Both the position numbers and the translations under genes were made by a program. DNA of 64,000 bases from Pseudomonadota bacterium (lineage in GTDB: Bacteria > Pseudomonadota > Alphaproteobacteria > Rhizobiales > Beijerinckiaceae), in contig JAJXWB010000007.1 of assembly GCA_021781815.1 (NCBI GenBank), positions 1 to 64,000 of the forward strand, written 5' to 3'. The notes under the pieces were generated by a model that was not told the origin of the DNA, searched no databases, and was given only the letters and a program-made list of their open reading frames with translations. Shown piece by piece: positions 7,363 through 16,280 of this stretch. Position 1 is the stretch's first letter. Each line of letters starts with the position of its first letter.

Positions 7363-7403
7363 GGAAGGGGCCGCATTCTCCAACGTGAATGCGGCGCCCT
7401 TCC
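7363..7403 (+). terminator. Strong stem-loop between trpB2 and the oxidoreductase gene
   Basis: GGAAGGGGCCGCATTC (7363-7378) pairs with GAATGCGGCGCCCTTCC (7387-7403) around an 8-base loop, with a single bulge. It lies 38 bases after the trpB2 stop. No U-run follows, so it is either a weak terminator, an mRNA 3'-stabilising structure or an attenuation element for the downstream gene. Confidence 0.5.
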
Positions 7404-7510
7404 TGCGTGAAATTCGCCGCCTGCGCCGAAGGAACCGACAGCAGAAGGCCGGTCTCGGTCGGCGGAGGCGCGGCGAAATCAACGGGGCGGAGCGCAATCG
7501 GAGGTCCGCT

Positions 7511-10500
7511 ATGATCCGTGAGCGGAAGATCGACACACAGTTCTCGCTTGCCGACAGGAACCTCGTCGAAGAAGGGTCGATCTATCTTTCGGCGATGCAG
7601 GCGCTCGTCCGCCTGATGCTCGACCAGAAACGCGCGGACCGTCGCAGCGGCCTCTCGACCGCGGGCCTGGTGTGCGGCTATCCCGGTTCGCCCGTCGCCG
7701 GGGTCGACCATGAGATGGACAGGAACAGGGACATCCTCAGGTCGCATGACATCATCCACATGCAGGGGCTGAACGAGGAGACTGCGGCGACGGCGGCGTA
7801 TGGAGCGCAGATGCTGCATGCGGCGCCCGGCGCAAGATACGACGGGGTCTTCTCGCTCTGGTTCGGCAAGGCGCCTGGCGTCGATCGGACAGGGGACGCA
7901 TTTCATCACGGCAATTTTCGCGGCATTGGCCGCAACGGCGGCGTCCTGGCGGTCGCAGGCGATGATCCAAGCGCGCGGTCGACGGCCTTCCCCTGCGATT
8001 CAAACCTTTCGTTTTACAAGGCCTTCATGCCGATCCTTGCGCCGGGGAACGTTCAGGAAATACTGGATCTCGGTTTGCACGGCTACGCCCTGTCGCGCGC
8101 TTGCGGTCTTTGGATTGGCTTCAAGCTTGTCACCGATGTCGCCGACAGCGCGGCGTCGGTGGATGTATCGCCGGACCGCATATCGCCGTCGATCCCGATG
8201 ATCGAATTCGACGGCAGGCCGTTCACGCCTGCATTGAGACCGAACGAAGCCGGGGCCGCCCTCATCCAGGCCGAACGGCGCATGATACATGCCCAGCTCG
8301 AAATCGCCCGGCGCTATGCGCGTCAAAACGACATCAACCGGATCGTCGTCAATCCGCGCCAGGCAAGGATAGGCGTGCTGGCGGGCGGGAAGACCTATTT
8401 CGATGTCCGTCAAGCGTTGCACGACCTCGGTCTCGACGACGCCGCACTGCACGAAGCCGGGGTTCGCATCCTGAAAATTGGAATGCTCTTCCCGCTCGAG
8501 CCGACGGTTGTCGCGGAATTCGCGGAGGGGTTGCAGGAAATCATCGTCGTCGAGGACAAGCGGCCGTTCCTCGAAATGTTTCTCAAGGAGCAGCTCTATT
8601 CATCAGCGAACCAGCCGCTTGTCGTCGGCAAGACCGACGAACACGGCGAGCCATTGTTGCCGGGGCACGGGGAACTGTCGGCCGACGAGATCGCTCGCGC
8701 ACTGGCGAAACGTCTTTCCCACCTGATCGACCGCCCGTCCATCGCCGCCCGAATACAGCGGCTCGACGCGCCGCAAAGGGCCGCGCCGGCGCTCGATGCG
8801 CTGCGCACGCCCTATTTCTGTTCGGGCTGCCCCCACAATCGCAGCTTGCGCGCGCCGGACGGATCCGTTGTTGGCGCCGGCGTCGGCTGCCACATCATGG
8901 CGCTCTGGATGGAGCCGGTGTTCGGCCATGTGACGGGCTATACGCAAATGGGCGGCGAGGGCGCACAATGGGCAGGGCTTGCGCCGTTCACCTCGACGAA
9001 ACATTTTTTCCAGAATATCGGCGACGGCACGTTTGCCCATTCCGGCAGTCTCGGCCTGCGATTCGTCGCAGCTTCCGGCGCCAACGTGACCTACAAGATT
9101 CTTTACAATTCCACGGTCGCCATGACGGGCGGACAGGATGTTCTGGGCGGGATGACCGTTCCGCAGATGGTGAAGATGCTCGAAGCCGAGGGCGCAACCA
9201 AGATCATCGTGACGACGGACGAACCGGCCCGCTATGGCGCCGCGGTTCATTCCGCAAAAGTGATGCACCGCGACCGCCTGCTCGATGCCGAGCGTGAGCT
9301 TGCGGCGACTGAGGGCCTGACGGTTCTCATCAACGACCAGGAATGCGCGACTCAAAAACGGCGGCTGCGGCGACGCGGCAAAATGGACTACAAGCCGCAA
9401 TCGGTCGTTATCAACGAACGGGTCTGCGAGGGCTGCGGCGATTGCGGCGCCAAATCGAATTGTCTGAGCGTTCTGCCTGTCGAGACCGAATTCGGGCGCA
9501 AGACTCAAATCCACACATCTTCCTGCAATCAGGATTTCTCCTGCCTGCTCGGCGATTGCCCGTCGTTTGCGACGGTCGTCGCCGGGGTAGCGGCGCCGGA
9601 GCGCGCGAAAAGGAACATCAGGCAGTTTCCTGACGACATCGTTCTGCGCGCGCCGCAGCTCGCCAGCGCCGAATCCTTCTCGATCTGCCTGATGGGGATC
9701 GGCGGAACCGGCGTCGTCACGATCGATCAAATCCTCGGAACGGCGGCGTTCATATCCGGACTGCATGCGCAGACGTATGACCACACGGGTTCCAGCCAAA
9801 AGGCAGGGCCTGTCGTCTCGCATTTCAAGGCGGGGTCGAGCGGGGCCGAGCGATCGCCGACATTGACCGCCGGCGAGGCCGACCTGTTGCTCGTGTTCGA
9901 TCCGCTCGTGGCGCTGTCGCCGCTCAATCTGAATATCGCAGATCCAGATCGCACCGTCGCCATCGTGTCGACGACGAAAGTGCCGACCGGCGCAATGGTC
10001 TCCGATCGGTCGCGGACCTATCCCGATATTGAAACGGTCAGGACGAGCATCGACTCCATGACACGCAGCGGCGACAATCTGTATTTCGACGCGCAGGCTC
10101 TGGCCGAGGGGCTTTTCGGCGATCATCTCGCAAGCAACATGCTGCTTGTCGGCGCAGCCTGCCAGAAGGGCTGCCTGCCGATTCCGGCGGAGGCGATCGA
10201 GCAGGCCATTCGGGTCAATGGATCGGCTGTCGACATGAACATCGCCGCGTTCCGTTGGGGACGGCTGATGGCGGACAGGCCCGACCGCGTCTTCTCGGCG
10301 CTCGACGGCGCGCCGGCGTCGGTGGAATCGAAGATCGACGCCAGAGCCGCTGAAATGGTCCGGCGGATCGCTGTGGACGGCGCAATGAAACGAAAGCTCG
10401 AAATTCGCGCGAGCGAGCTGATCGCCTTCCAGAATGTCTCCTATGCGTCTGAATATCTCGACTTCGTGACGCAATCGCTGGCTGCCGAGCAGGCAGCGGG

Positions 10501-11062
10501 CATGGATGCTCCGGTCTTCTCCGCAGCCGTCGCCGATAATCTCTTCAAGCTGATGGCCTACAAGGATGAGTATGAAGTCGCGCGACTTCTCCTGCTCGAA
10601 TCGGAGCGCGCGCGGATAACCGCGGCTTTTGGTTCCTCCGCCAGGGTGACGTGGCATCTGCGGCCGGCCTTCCTGCGTCGTCTGGGCGTAACGAAAAAAC
10701 TGGCCCTGACCGAGCGGTTCTCTCCAGCGCTGAAGCTGCTTCGCGCGCTGCGCGTCGTTCGCGGCACGCCATTCGATCTTTTTGGCAGGTCCGGCCTGAA
10801 GGCGGCGGAGCGGCGGCTGATAGGCGAATACAGGCGTCTGGTGGCGAGCGTGTTCGGGTCGCTGGCCGATCATCGCGCCCTTGCTCTCGACCTTGCGCGC
10901 GCACCGCAGATCGTTCGGGGATACGGCGACGTCAAACAAGCCTCCATCGTCGCGTATCGCGCGGAGATCGAACGCATCCTGGAGGGATTGGCGAGACCGT
11001 CCGGCGACCCTCCCGGCGAGGGCCTCGTGGCGCGCACGCCTGCGATGGGCCGCGCCGCCTGA
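7511..11062 (+). CDS. Indolepyruvate:ferredoxin oxidoreductase, single-chain type
   Basis: This 1183-residue thiamine-diphosphate enzyme oxidatively decarboxylates aryl or branched 2-oxo acids to acyl-CoA, passing electrons to ferredoxin. The N-terminal pyrimidine-binding domain has GYPGSPVAGVDHEMD. The central TPP-binding domain has FCSGCPHNRS, GAGVGCHIMALWM and YTQMGGEGAQW. An iron-sulfur segment follows (CEGCGDCGAKSNC with further Cys in CNQDFSCLLGDC). The C-terminal third is the gamma-type domain (MGIGGTGVVTIDQ). This all-in-one form of about 1150-1190 residues is the usual proteobacterial type. ATG 7511 has GGAGG seven bases upstream; in-frame sequence before it overlaps the stem-loop. 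I infer it makes the acyl-CoA starter for the polyketide synthase, although such enzymes also serve general aromatic amino acid catabolism. Confidence 0.92.
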   Translation: MIRERKIDTQFSLADRNLVEEGSIYLSAMQALVRLMLDQKRADRRSGLSTAGLVCGYPGSPVAGVDHEMDRNRDILRSHDIIHMQGLNEETAATAAYGAQMLHAAPGARYDGVFSLWFGKAPGVDRTGDAFHHGNFRGIGRNGGVLAVAGDDPSARSTAFPCDSNLSFYKAFMPILAPGNVQEILDLGLHGYALSRACGLWIGFKLVTDVADSAASVDVSPDRISPSIPMIEFDGRPFTPALRPNEAGAALIQAERRMIHAQLEIARRYARQNDINRIVVNPRQARIGVLAGGKTYFDVRQALHDLGLDDAALHEAGVRILKIGMLFPLEPTVVAEFAEGLQEIIVVEDKRPFLEMFLKEQLYSSANQPLVVGKTDEHGEPLLPGHGELSADEIARALAKRLSHLIDRPSIAARIQRLDAPQRAAPALDALRTPYFCSGCPHNRSLRAPDGSVVGAGVGCHIMALWMEPVFGHVTGYTQMGGEGAQWAGLAPFTSTKHFFQNIGDGTFAHSGSLGLRFVAASGANVTYKILYNSTVAMTGGQDVLGGMTVPQMVKMLEAEGATKIIVTTDEPARYGAAVHSAKVMHRDRLLDAERELAATEGLTVLINDQECATQKRRLRRRGKMDYKPQSVVINERVCEGCGDCGAKSNCLSVLPVETEFGRKTQIHTSSCNQDFSCLLGDCPSFATVVAGVAAPERAKRNIRQFPDDIVLRAPQLASAESFSICLMGIGGTGVVTIDQILGTAAFISGLHAQTYDHTGSSQKAGPVVSHFKAGSSGAERSPTLTAGEADLLLVFDPLVALSPLNLNIADPDRTVAIVSTTKVPTGAMVSDRSRTYPDIETVRTSIDSMTRSGDNLYFDAQALAEGLFGDHLASNMLLVGAACQKGCLPIPAEAIEQAIRVNGSAVDMNIAAFRWGRLMADRPDRVFSALDGAPASVESKIDARAAEMVRRIAVDGAMKRKLEIRASELIAFQNVSYASEYLDFVTQSLAAEQAAGMDAPVFSAAVADNLFKLMAYKDEYEVARLLLLESERARITAAFGSSARVTWHLRPAFLRRLGVTKKLALTERFSPALKLLRALRVVRGTPFDLFGRSGLKAAERRLIGEYRRLVASVFGSLADHRALALDLARAPQIVRGYGDVKQASIVAYRAEIERILEGLARPSGDPPGEGLVARTPAMGRAA

Positions 11063-11559
11063 CCTCTCGATCCTGTAGCCGACGCGCCCGGCGAGGCGCT
11101 CCATCGAGCGTAATGGCGTTGAACGCGGTCGCTCGTTGGGAGAGCGACCCAATGGATCAAGAGACGCGTTCCGTGCAAAATTCCAAAGACGCTGTTGCAG
11201 CGGAAACGCCGGGCGACCCGGCCGATGAAAAGCAACTCGCCGGCGCCACGGGCTCCGGCTCCATGGTAATTGCGCGCGAATTCGGAAATCGGCGCCATTC
11301 ACGCGAGCGACCGCGCCCGCCCCGCTGGATTTGATCCGCGTCACGAATTGCTGCAAAGACAGCGCGGGGTACAACTGAGCCAGTTCCGCCACGGCGCGCC
11401 CGGGCGGATGCATTGCGCAGGACAGCGGCCATCGTCCACCCGGACGATCCGACGCGGGTCGCATGGCCTCGCGCATTTTAAGGACATGGCCGCTTCCGCT
11501 ACCGCACGAAAGAATCCCAACGGCGCGCCTGAGGAAGCCTGTACATGAGCGAGACATAA
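11063..11559. other. Intergenic region between the oxidoreductase and the PKS operon
   Basis: These 497 bases hold no well-supported gene. One candidate small ORF at 11152-11334 is listed separately. The rest is GC-rich, with no recognisable terminator or clear promoter. The operon promoter for the aminotransferase-PKS genes probably lies here. The aminotransferase start has only a weak ribosome site nearby; a GAGGAAG lies about 25 bases upstream. Confidence 0.4.
11152..11334 (+). CDS. Candidate small ORF, 60 residues, unknown function
   Basis: ATG 11152 follows GGGAGAG at a workable distance and opens 60 codons. The predicted peptide is acidic and polar in its first half (MDQETRSVQNSKDAVAAETP), contains a glycine/serine stretch, and ends strongly basic (RHSRERPRPPRWI). 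I recognise no family, signal peptide or membrane segment. It lies between two cluster genes on the same strand, so it could be a small cluster protein, a leader peptide or simply chance coding. Confidence 0.25.
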   Translation: MDQETRSVQNSKDAVAAETPGDPADEKQLAGATGSGSMVIAREFGNRRHSRERPRPPRWI

Positions 11560-12927
11560 ATGCTGAAAAAAGCTCCTGCCGAAAACGTCGTCGATGAAAT
11601 TTACGAAAGGCGCGTGAACCCGCAATGGGTCCGTCTGCTTGACGTGCTGCAAATGAACGTCACTTACCTCCAGTGCAGCGGAACGGAGCTTGTCACCTCC
11701 GACAGTCGGCGCATCCTCGATTTCATCTCCGGATATTGCGTCCACAATATCGGCCACAATCACCCGCGTCTGATCGCGGCGCTCAAGGAAGAACTCGACC
11801 GCGCCGGGCCGGCGATGCTCCAGAGTCACGTTTCCGACCTCGCAGGCGAACTTGCCGAACGGCTTTGCGCGCGGGCCGGAGGACGCCTCACCAAGGCGTT
11901 CTTCGCCAGTTCTGGAAGCGAGGGCATTGAAACCGTCATTAAATTCGCGCGCGCGCACACCGGGCGTTCAGGTCTTCTTTATGCGGCGGACGGCTTTCAT
12001 GGACTGACCTGCGGCGCGCTCTCGCTCATGTCGAACGAGTTCTGGAAGGGAGGATTCGGCCCCTTCCTGCCCGACACGGAAGCGGTCCCGTTCGGCGACA
12101 TAGAGGCGCTCGAACGGAAGCTTGCGGCAAGGCCCATCGCGGCATTTATCCTGGAGCCGATCCAGGGCGAAGCCGGAATTCGGCTTCCTCCGCCCGACTA
12201 TCTCGCCAGGGCGCAGGCGCTGTGCCGCAGCCATGGGACGCTGCTTGTGCTCGACGAGGTCCAGACCGGTTTCTACCGAACCGGACCGTTTCTCGCCGCG
12301 CATCATTTCGGCGTCGAACCGGACATGATCGTCCTGGCGAAGGCGATCAGCGGCGGGCTGATCCCCTGCAGCGCGGTTCTGATGTCGGACGCCATATGCA
12401 ATTCGGTTTATAGTTCCCTCAAGCGCGCGTTCGTCCACACCACGACATTCAGCGAAAACAGTCTGGCGATGCGCGCAGGGCTCGCCACGCTCGACATACT
12501 GGAGGACGAAAACCTCGGCGCGCGCGCCACCGCGATGGGCGAACGCCTTCGCCTGCGGCTCTCAGAACGTCTTGGAAAGTACGATATGGTGGCCGATGTC
12601 CGCGGGCTGGGATTGCTCAACGCGATCGAGTTCAAGACGCCGAGTTCCTATCTGCTTCGGATTCCGTTCGAAGCCTTCGGCAAGATTCATCCCGGCATGT
12701 TCGGGCAGGTGTTGGTGATGCGCCTGTTCAAGGACCACGGAATCCTCAGCCAGATCTGCGGCAACAATTTCATGACCCTGAAGATTGCGCCTCCCCTCGT
12801 CGTCACCGACGAGCAGATCGACGCTTACATAGCCGCCGTCGAAAAGGTCGTGGACCTCGTCCACACCTCGACAACCTTCTGGTCTGAAGCCCTCGGCATC
12901 GCGCGCCGCGTTCTGGCGACCGTTTAA
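11560..12927 (+). CDS. Class III PLP-dependent aminotransferase
   Basis: A 455-residue fold-type I, class III aminotransferase. It has the SSGSEGIETVIKFAR segment near 117-131, the Asp-Glu pair of LVLDEVQTG (Asp232) that contacts the PLP ring nitrogen, and the PLP lysine Lys261 in LAKAISGG. Related enzymes include ornithine/acetylornithine-type aminotransferases. From memory, the opening and the FHGLTCGALSLM segment resemble the hopanoid aminotransferase HpnO, which would be the main alternative function. Here it is first in a tight operon with a type III PKS, 21 bases apart. I infer it moves an amino group on the pathway precursor or on the polyketide product. Confidence 0.85.
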   Translation: MLKKAPAENVVDEIYERRVNPQWVRLLDVLQMNVTYLQCSGTELVTSDSRRILDFISGYCVHNIGHNHPRLIAALKEELDRAGPAMLQSHVSDLAGELAERLCARAGGRLTKAFFASSGSEGIETVIKFARAHTGRSGLLYAADGFHGLTCGALSLMSNEFWKGGFGPFLPDTEAVPFGDIEALERKLAARPIAAFILEPIQGEAGIRLPPPDYLARAQALCRSHGTLLVLDEVQTGFYRTGPFLAAHHFGVEPDMIVLAKAISGGLIPCSAVLMSDAICNSVYSSLKRAFVHTTTFSENSLAMRAGLATLDILEDENLGARATAMGERLRLRLSERLGKYDMVADVRGLGLLNAIEFKTPSSYLLRIPFEAFGKIHPGMFGQVLVMRLFKDHGILSQICGNNFMTLKIAPPLVVTDEQIDAYIAAVEKVVDLVHTSTTFWSEALGIARRVLATV

Positions 12928-12948
12928 ATTGCGCGAGGGAATTATCAG

Positions 12949-14013
12949 ATGAGAATAACCGGCGTGGCGGGCGCACTGCCCGACAATCGCTACCCGCAGG
13001 AAATGCTGACGGGGGCGCTGAAGCATTACTGGGGATCCCGGCTCAAGCATCCGGAACTTCTCGACCGCATGCACACGAATGCGCGCGTGGCCTCCCGCCA
13101 TCTCGCCTTGCCGATCGATCGGTATGAGGAACTGTCCACGTGGGGCCAGACCAACGCAGCCTGGTTCAGGGTTTCGCAGGAACTGGGAGAGCGCGCGATC
13201 GACCGGGCGCTGAACGATGCGGGATTGCGCCGGCAGGATCTCCATGCGCTGTTTGTTGTCTCGATCACCGGCGTCGCCAGTCCGTCGCTGGATGCGCGCC
13301 TGATCAACCGCATGGGCTTGCGCCCCGACATCAGACGCACGCCGATTTTCGGCGTCGGCTGCGTCGGCGGCGCGCTCGGCCTGACCCGCGCGGCCGACTA
13401 CACACTGGCCTATCCCGACCACAACGCCGCAATTCTGGCGGTGGAAATCTGCACGCTGACCCTCAAGCGCGACGACCTGTCGCCGGTCAACCTGATCGCC
13501 TCGGGGCTTTTTGGCGACGGGGCCGCCGCCGTCATTGTCTCTGGCGCCCGGACCGAGGTCGCCTCGAATGGCGGCTCCGGACCTGAGATTTTGGCGACGG
13601 GTTCGGTTTTCTACCCGGATTCTGAAGACATCATGGGTTGGGAAATTTCGGAGGACGGTTTCAAGATCGTTCTTTCGCAGCGCCTGCCCGAATTCATCAA
13701 GCGCAACCTCGCCGGCGACGTCGATGCGTTTCTCGCCGGACATGGCCTCGCGCGGGCTGATATCGGAAACTGGGTGATCCACACCGGAGGGCCGCGCGTT
13801 CTGGAAGCCATGCAGGAAACGCTCGGGCTCGAGGATCGTCATCTCGCCCTGTCCTGGGATAGCTTGAGCCGGTTCGGCAATCTGTCGTCCGCTTCCGTGC
13901 TGCTGGTGCTGGAGGATACAGTGAGGAACCATCGCCCGGAGCCGGGAACGCTCGGCGTGCTGCTGGCGATGGGGCCTGGCTTCTCCTCAGAAATGATCCT
14001 CATGCGATGGTGA
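12949..14013 (+). CDS. Type III polyketide synthase (chalcone-synthase-like)
   Basis: A 354-residue ketosynthase homodimer-type enzyme. The catalytic triad of type III PKSs is visible: Cys138 in GVGCVGGALGL, His278 in WVIHTGGPRVLEAM and Asn311 in SRFGNLSSASVL. The C-terminal GPGF loop (AMGPGFSSEMIL) is also present. The Asn-in-GNxSS and GPG features separate it from FabH. Such enzymes extend an acyl-CoA starter with malonyl-CoA and cyclise the chain to pyrones, resorcinols or phloroglucinols. The upstream oxidoreductase suggests an arylacetyl-CoA starter, but the pocket cannot be read from sequence here. Its stop overlaps the next start by seven bases. Confidence 0.87.
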   Translation: MRITGVAGALPDNRYPQEMLTGALKHYWGSRLKHPELLDRMHTNARVASRHLALPIDRYEELSTWGQTNAAWFRVSQELGERAIDRALNDAGLRRQDLHALFVVSITGVASPSLDARLINRMGLRPDIRRTPIFGVGCVGGALGLTRAADYTLAYPDHNAAILAVEICTLTLKRDDLSPVNLIASGLFGDGAAAVIVSGARTEVASNGGSGPEILATGSVFYPDSEDIMGWEISEDGFKIVLSQRLPEFIKRNLAGDVDAFLAGHGLARADIGNWVIHTGGPRVLEAMQETLGLEDRHLALSWDSLSRFGNLSSASVLLVLEDTVRNHRPEPGTLGVLLAMGPGFSSEMILMRW

Positions 14014-15152
14014 TTCCTTCCAAAACAGACGTCGTCGTGATCGGCGGCGGTCCCGCGGGGCTCGCCGCCGCCCTCGCCGCGCGTCAAAACGGTTTCGAGG
14101 TCTGTGTTCTGGACCGGGCCGAGCCGCCAATCGACAAAGCGTGCGGCGAAGGCCTGATGCCCGACGGCATCGCCGCCCTTCGCGAACTTGGCGTCGCCTT
14201 CGACATCGGGCAGGGCAGGCCGTTTCGAGGCATCCGGTTCATCGACGACCATCGGCTCGCGCAGGCGTGCTTTCCGGCCGAAGCCGGGATCGGCGTTCGC
14301 CGCACGGTCCTGCATCAGATCCTCGTCGATCGCGCGCAGGCGATGGGCGTCGTGACCGGCTGGCGCGCGACCGTGACCGGACTGGATCCGGACGGGGTCG
14401 CCCTCGCGGACAGCAGCGTACGATGCCGATGGATCATCGGCGCCGACGGCGCGCTCTCTCAGGTGCGACAATGGGCGGGCCTGGCGCCGCTCGACAATGG
14501 CCGTCGCCGTGTCGGCCTGCGCCAACACTTTCGCGTCAAGCCCTGGTCCGATTTCGTCGAAGTCCACTGGGCGAAAGGTTGCCAGGCCTATGTCACGCCG
14601 GTCGGACCGGATGAAATCTGCATTGCGCTCCTCGATACGGCTCAGAAACTCGGATTTGCAGATCTGGCGACCCGATTTCCGGGGCTTTCGCGCCATCTCG
14701 AAGGCGCTGAACCGATTGGCGTTGTGCGCGGCGGGCTATCCGCATCCAGACGACTGCGTCATGTGACGCGCGGGCGTATAGCTCTGGTGGGGGACGCGTC
14801 CAGCAGCATCGACGCAATCACCGGCGACGGACTGACGCTTGCGTTCCGTCAGGCGACGGCGCTCGGCGCAGCGCTGGCGAAGGACGATCTGGCCTCCTAC
14901 GACGTAGCGCACCGCCGCATATGCCGTATGCCGTTCCTCATGGCGCAACTGCTGCTCCTGATGGACCAGCGCGAGGGATTGCGGAAGGTCGCGTTGCAGG
15001 CGCTGGCGGCGCGCCCCGACAGCTTCAGCCGGCTCCTGGCCACGCATGTCGGCGCCCGACATCCCGCCGCCGCGGCCCTCGACGTCCTTGCGCTTTCCTT
15101 ACGCGCGGCGGCCAGCGCGGCGCGGCCTCGCAATGCCGCGATCGCCAGATGA
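14007..15152 (+). CDS. FAD-dependent oxidoreductase, geranylgeranyl reductase/monooxygenase type
   Basis: A 381-residue flavoprotein with the N-terminal FAD-binding Rossmann motif GGGPAGLAAALAARQNG, the CGEGLMPDGIAAL segment typical of geranylgeranyl-reductase-related enzymes, and the second FAD motif GDASSSIDAITGDGL near 265-280. It overlaps the PKS gene (ATG 14007 inside the PKS 3' end) and its own stop overlaps the permease start (ATGA), so translation is likely coupled. Similar flavoenzymes commonly accompany bacterial type III PKS genes and hydroxylate or oxidise the aromatic product to a quinone. That role is inferred here. Confidence 0.85.
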   Translation: MVIPSKTDVVVIGGGPAGLAAALAARQNGFEVCVLDRAEPPIDKACGEGLMPDGIAALRELGVAFDIGQGRPFRGIRFIDDHRLAQACFPAEAGIGVRRTVLHQILVDRAQAMGVVTGWRATVTGLDPDGVALADSSVRCRWIIGADGALSQVRQWAGLAPLDNGRRRVGLRQHFRVKPWSDFVEVHWAKGCQAYVTPVGPDEICIALLDTAQKLGFADLATRFPGLSRHLEGAEPIGVVRGGLSASRRLRHVTRGRIALVGDASSSIDAITGDGLTLAFRQATALGAALAKDDLASYDVAHRRICRMPFLMAQLLLLMDQREGLRKVALQALAARPDSFSRLLATHVGARHPAAAALDVLALSLRAAASAARPRNAAIAR

Positions 15153-16279
15153 TCTGGCTGGCGACCCGACTCGTTTTTCATTATCGGGTCCGGCTGGCTG
15201 TCACGCTCGCCGGCGTGATCTTCTCTGCATATCTGACGCTTGCCGAACTCGCCCTCTACATCGGAATGATGGAGAATGCGACATCGATCATTCGTCATGC
15301 CGGCGCCGATCTCTGGATTGCGTCGAAGGGCGTCCAGAACTTCGATTTCGCCAAGCCGTTCCCGCTCGCCGTCACGACCCGGCTGACCGACTCGCCCGAG
15401 ATCGTCTGGGCGAAGCCGATCATGCTGGCCTGGGGTTTCCTGAAGCGTCGCGACGGCGCGCAGGAACAGGTTGAGATCATCGGTTACGACCCCGCCGCCC
15501 CCGTCGGCGGTCCCTGGGCCATGGCGAGTGGCCAGGCCGGCGATGTCGGCGCAGGGGCCAACATCATTCTCGATGAGAGCGCCCGTCAGCAATTCGGCGA
15601 TCTTCGCGTCGGCATGTCCTGGGAACTCAACGACCGCGAGGTCAGGCTGGTCGGTCTGTCGCGCGCCGCCCGAACCTTCACCACGGCGCCGCTCGTTTTC
15701 GCCTCCTACGACCTGGCGCAGGAGATTTCCGGGGCCGGCGGTCATGGCGGAATGACCGCCTACATCGCCGTCAAGCTGCGTCAGCCAGCGGACGCAGGAA
15801 AGACCATCGAAACCCTCCGGTCTGTTTTGCCGGACAACGAAATCCTGACCACGCGGACGTTTGTAAAACGGACGATCCTCTATTGGACCGTCCAGACAGG
15901 AATGGGCGCCGCGCTCGGTCTGACCGCTGCGCTCGGGCTCGTCATTGGCGCTGGAATCATCGGCCAGACGGTGTTTGCAAGCACGATGGAGCATATCGGC
16001 GAATTCGCGACACTGAAGGCGATGGGCGCCTCGGGCCGGGAACTCAACACGCTCATTCTCGCTCAGTCCGTGATCCCCTCGGTGGCGGGCGTTAGCGTCG
16101 CCGCCGCGCTGGCCCTGTTGAGCAGGGCGCCGCTGGCGACGACGGGCGTCACCCTTGCCGTCGATCCATACCTGATCGGCTTCCAGTTCGTTCTGACGCT
16201 GTCGATCGCCATCGCCGCCGCGCATGTCTCGATCCGCAAGGTCCGCCGGCTCGATCCGGCAACGGTTTTCCGGAGTTGA
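15149..16279 (+). CDS. ABC exporter permease, DevC/FtsX-MacB type
   Basis: A 376-residue inner-membrane permease. One transmembrane helix lies near the N-terminus (about 13-38), followed by a periplasmic domain of roughly 200 residues. Three hydrophobic helices follow in the last 130 residues, with the FtsX-type GEFATLKAMGASGRELN coupling segment. This is the MacB_PCD plus FtsX layout of DevC-like permeases, which export glycolipids or other amphipathic products. The start overlaps the flavoenzyme stop and the ATPase follows one base later. A DevB/HlyD-type membrane-fusion protein is not encoded nearby, which is unusual for Dev systems. Confidence 0.85.
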   Translation: MIWLATRLVFHYRVRLAVTLAGVIFSAYLTLAELALYIGMMENATSIIRHAGADLWIASKGVQNFDFAKPFPLAVTTRLTDSPEIVWAKPIMLAWGFLKRRDGAQEQVEIIGYDPAAPVGGPWAMASGQAGDVGAGANIILDESARQQFGDLRVGMSWELNDREVRLVGLSRAARTFTTAPLVFASYDLAQEISGAGGHGGMTAYIAVKLRQPADAGKTIETLRSVLPDNEILTTRTFVKRTILYWTVQTGMGAALGLTAALGLVIGAGIIGQTVFASTMEHIGEFATLKAMGASGRELNTLILAQSVIPSVAGVSVAAALALLSRAPLATTGVTLAVDPYLIGFQFVLTLSIAIAAAHVSIRKVRRLDPATVFRS

Positions 16280-16280
16280 G

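Noticed and set aside
7385-7510. Extended N-terminus for the oxidoreductase
   Set aside because: The upstream codons overlap the hairpin and give an Arg-rich sequence; ATG 7511 has a GGAGG site and the family opening.
8603-11557. A 984-codon open frame on the minus strand
   Set aside because: It is antisense to the well-supported oxidoreductase gene. Its translation is Arg/His-rich without any domain, as expected from the complement of GC-rich coding DNA.
11560-12927. Naming the aminotransferase hpnO
   Set aside because: The resemblance is from memory and there are no hopanoid genes around; the operon context points to the PKS pathway. Kept as an alternative only.
12949-14013. Reading this gene as FabH (KAS III)
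   Set aside because: The GNLSS asparagine motif, HTGG histidine and GPGF loop fit type III PKS better; the FabH-type GICGxxxD and NxxANxRI patterns are absent.
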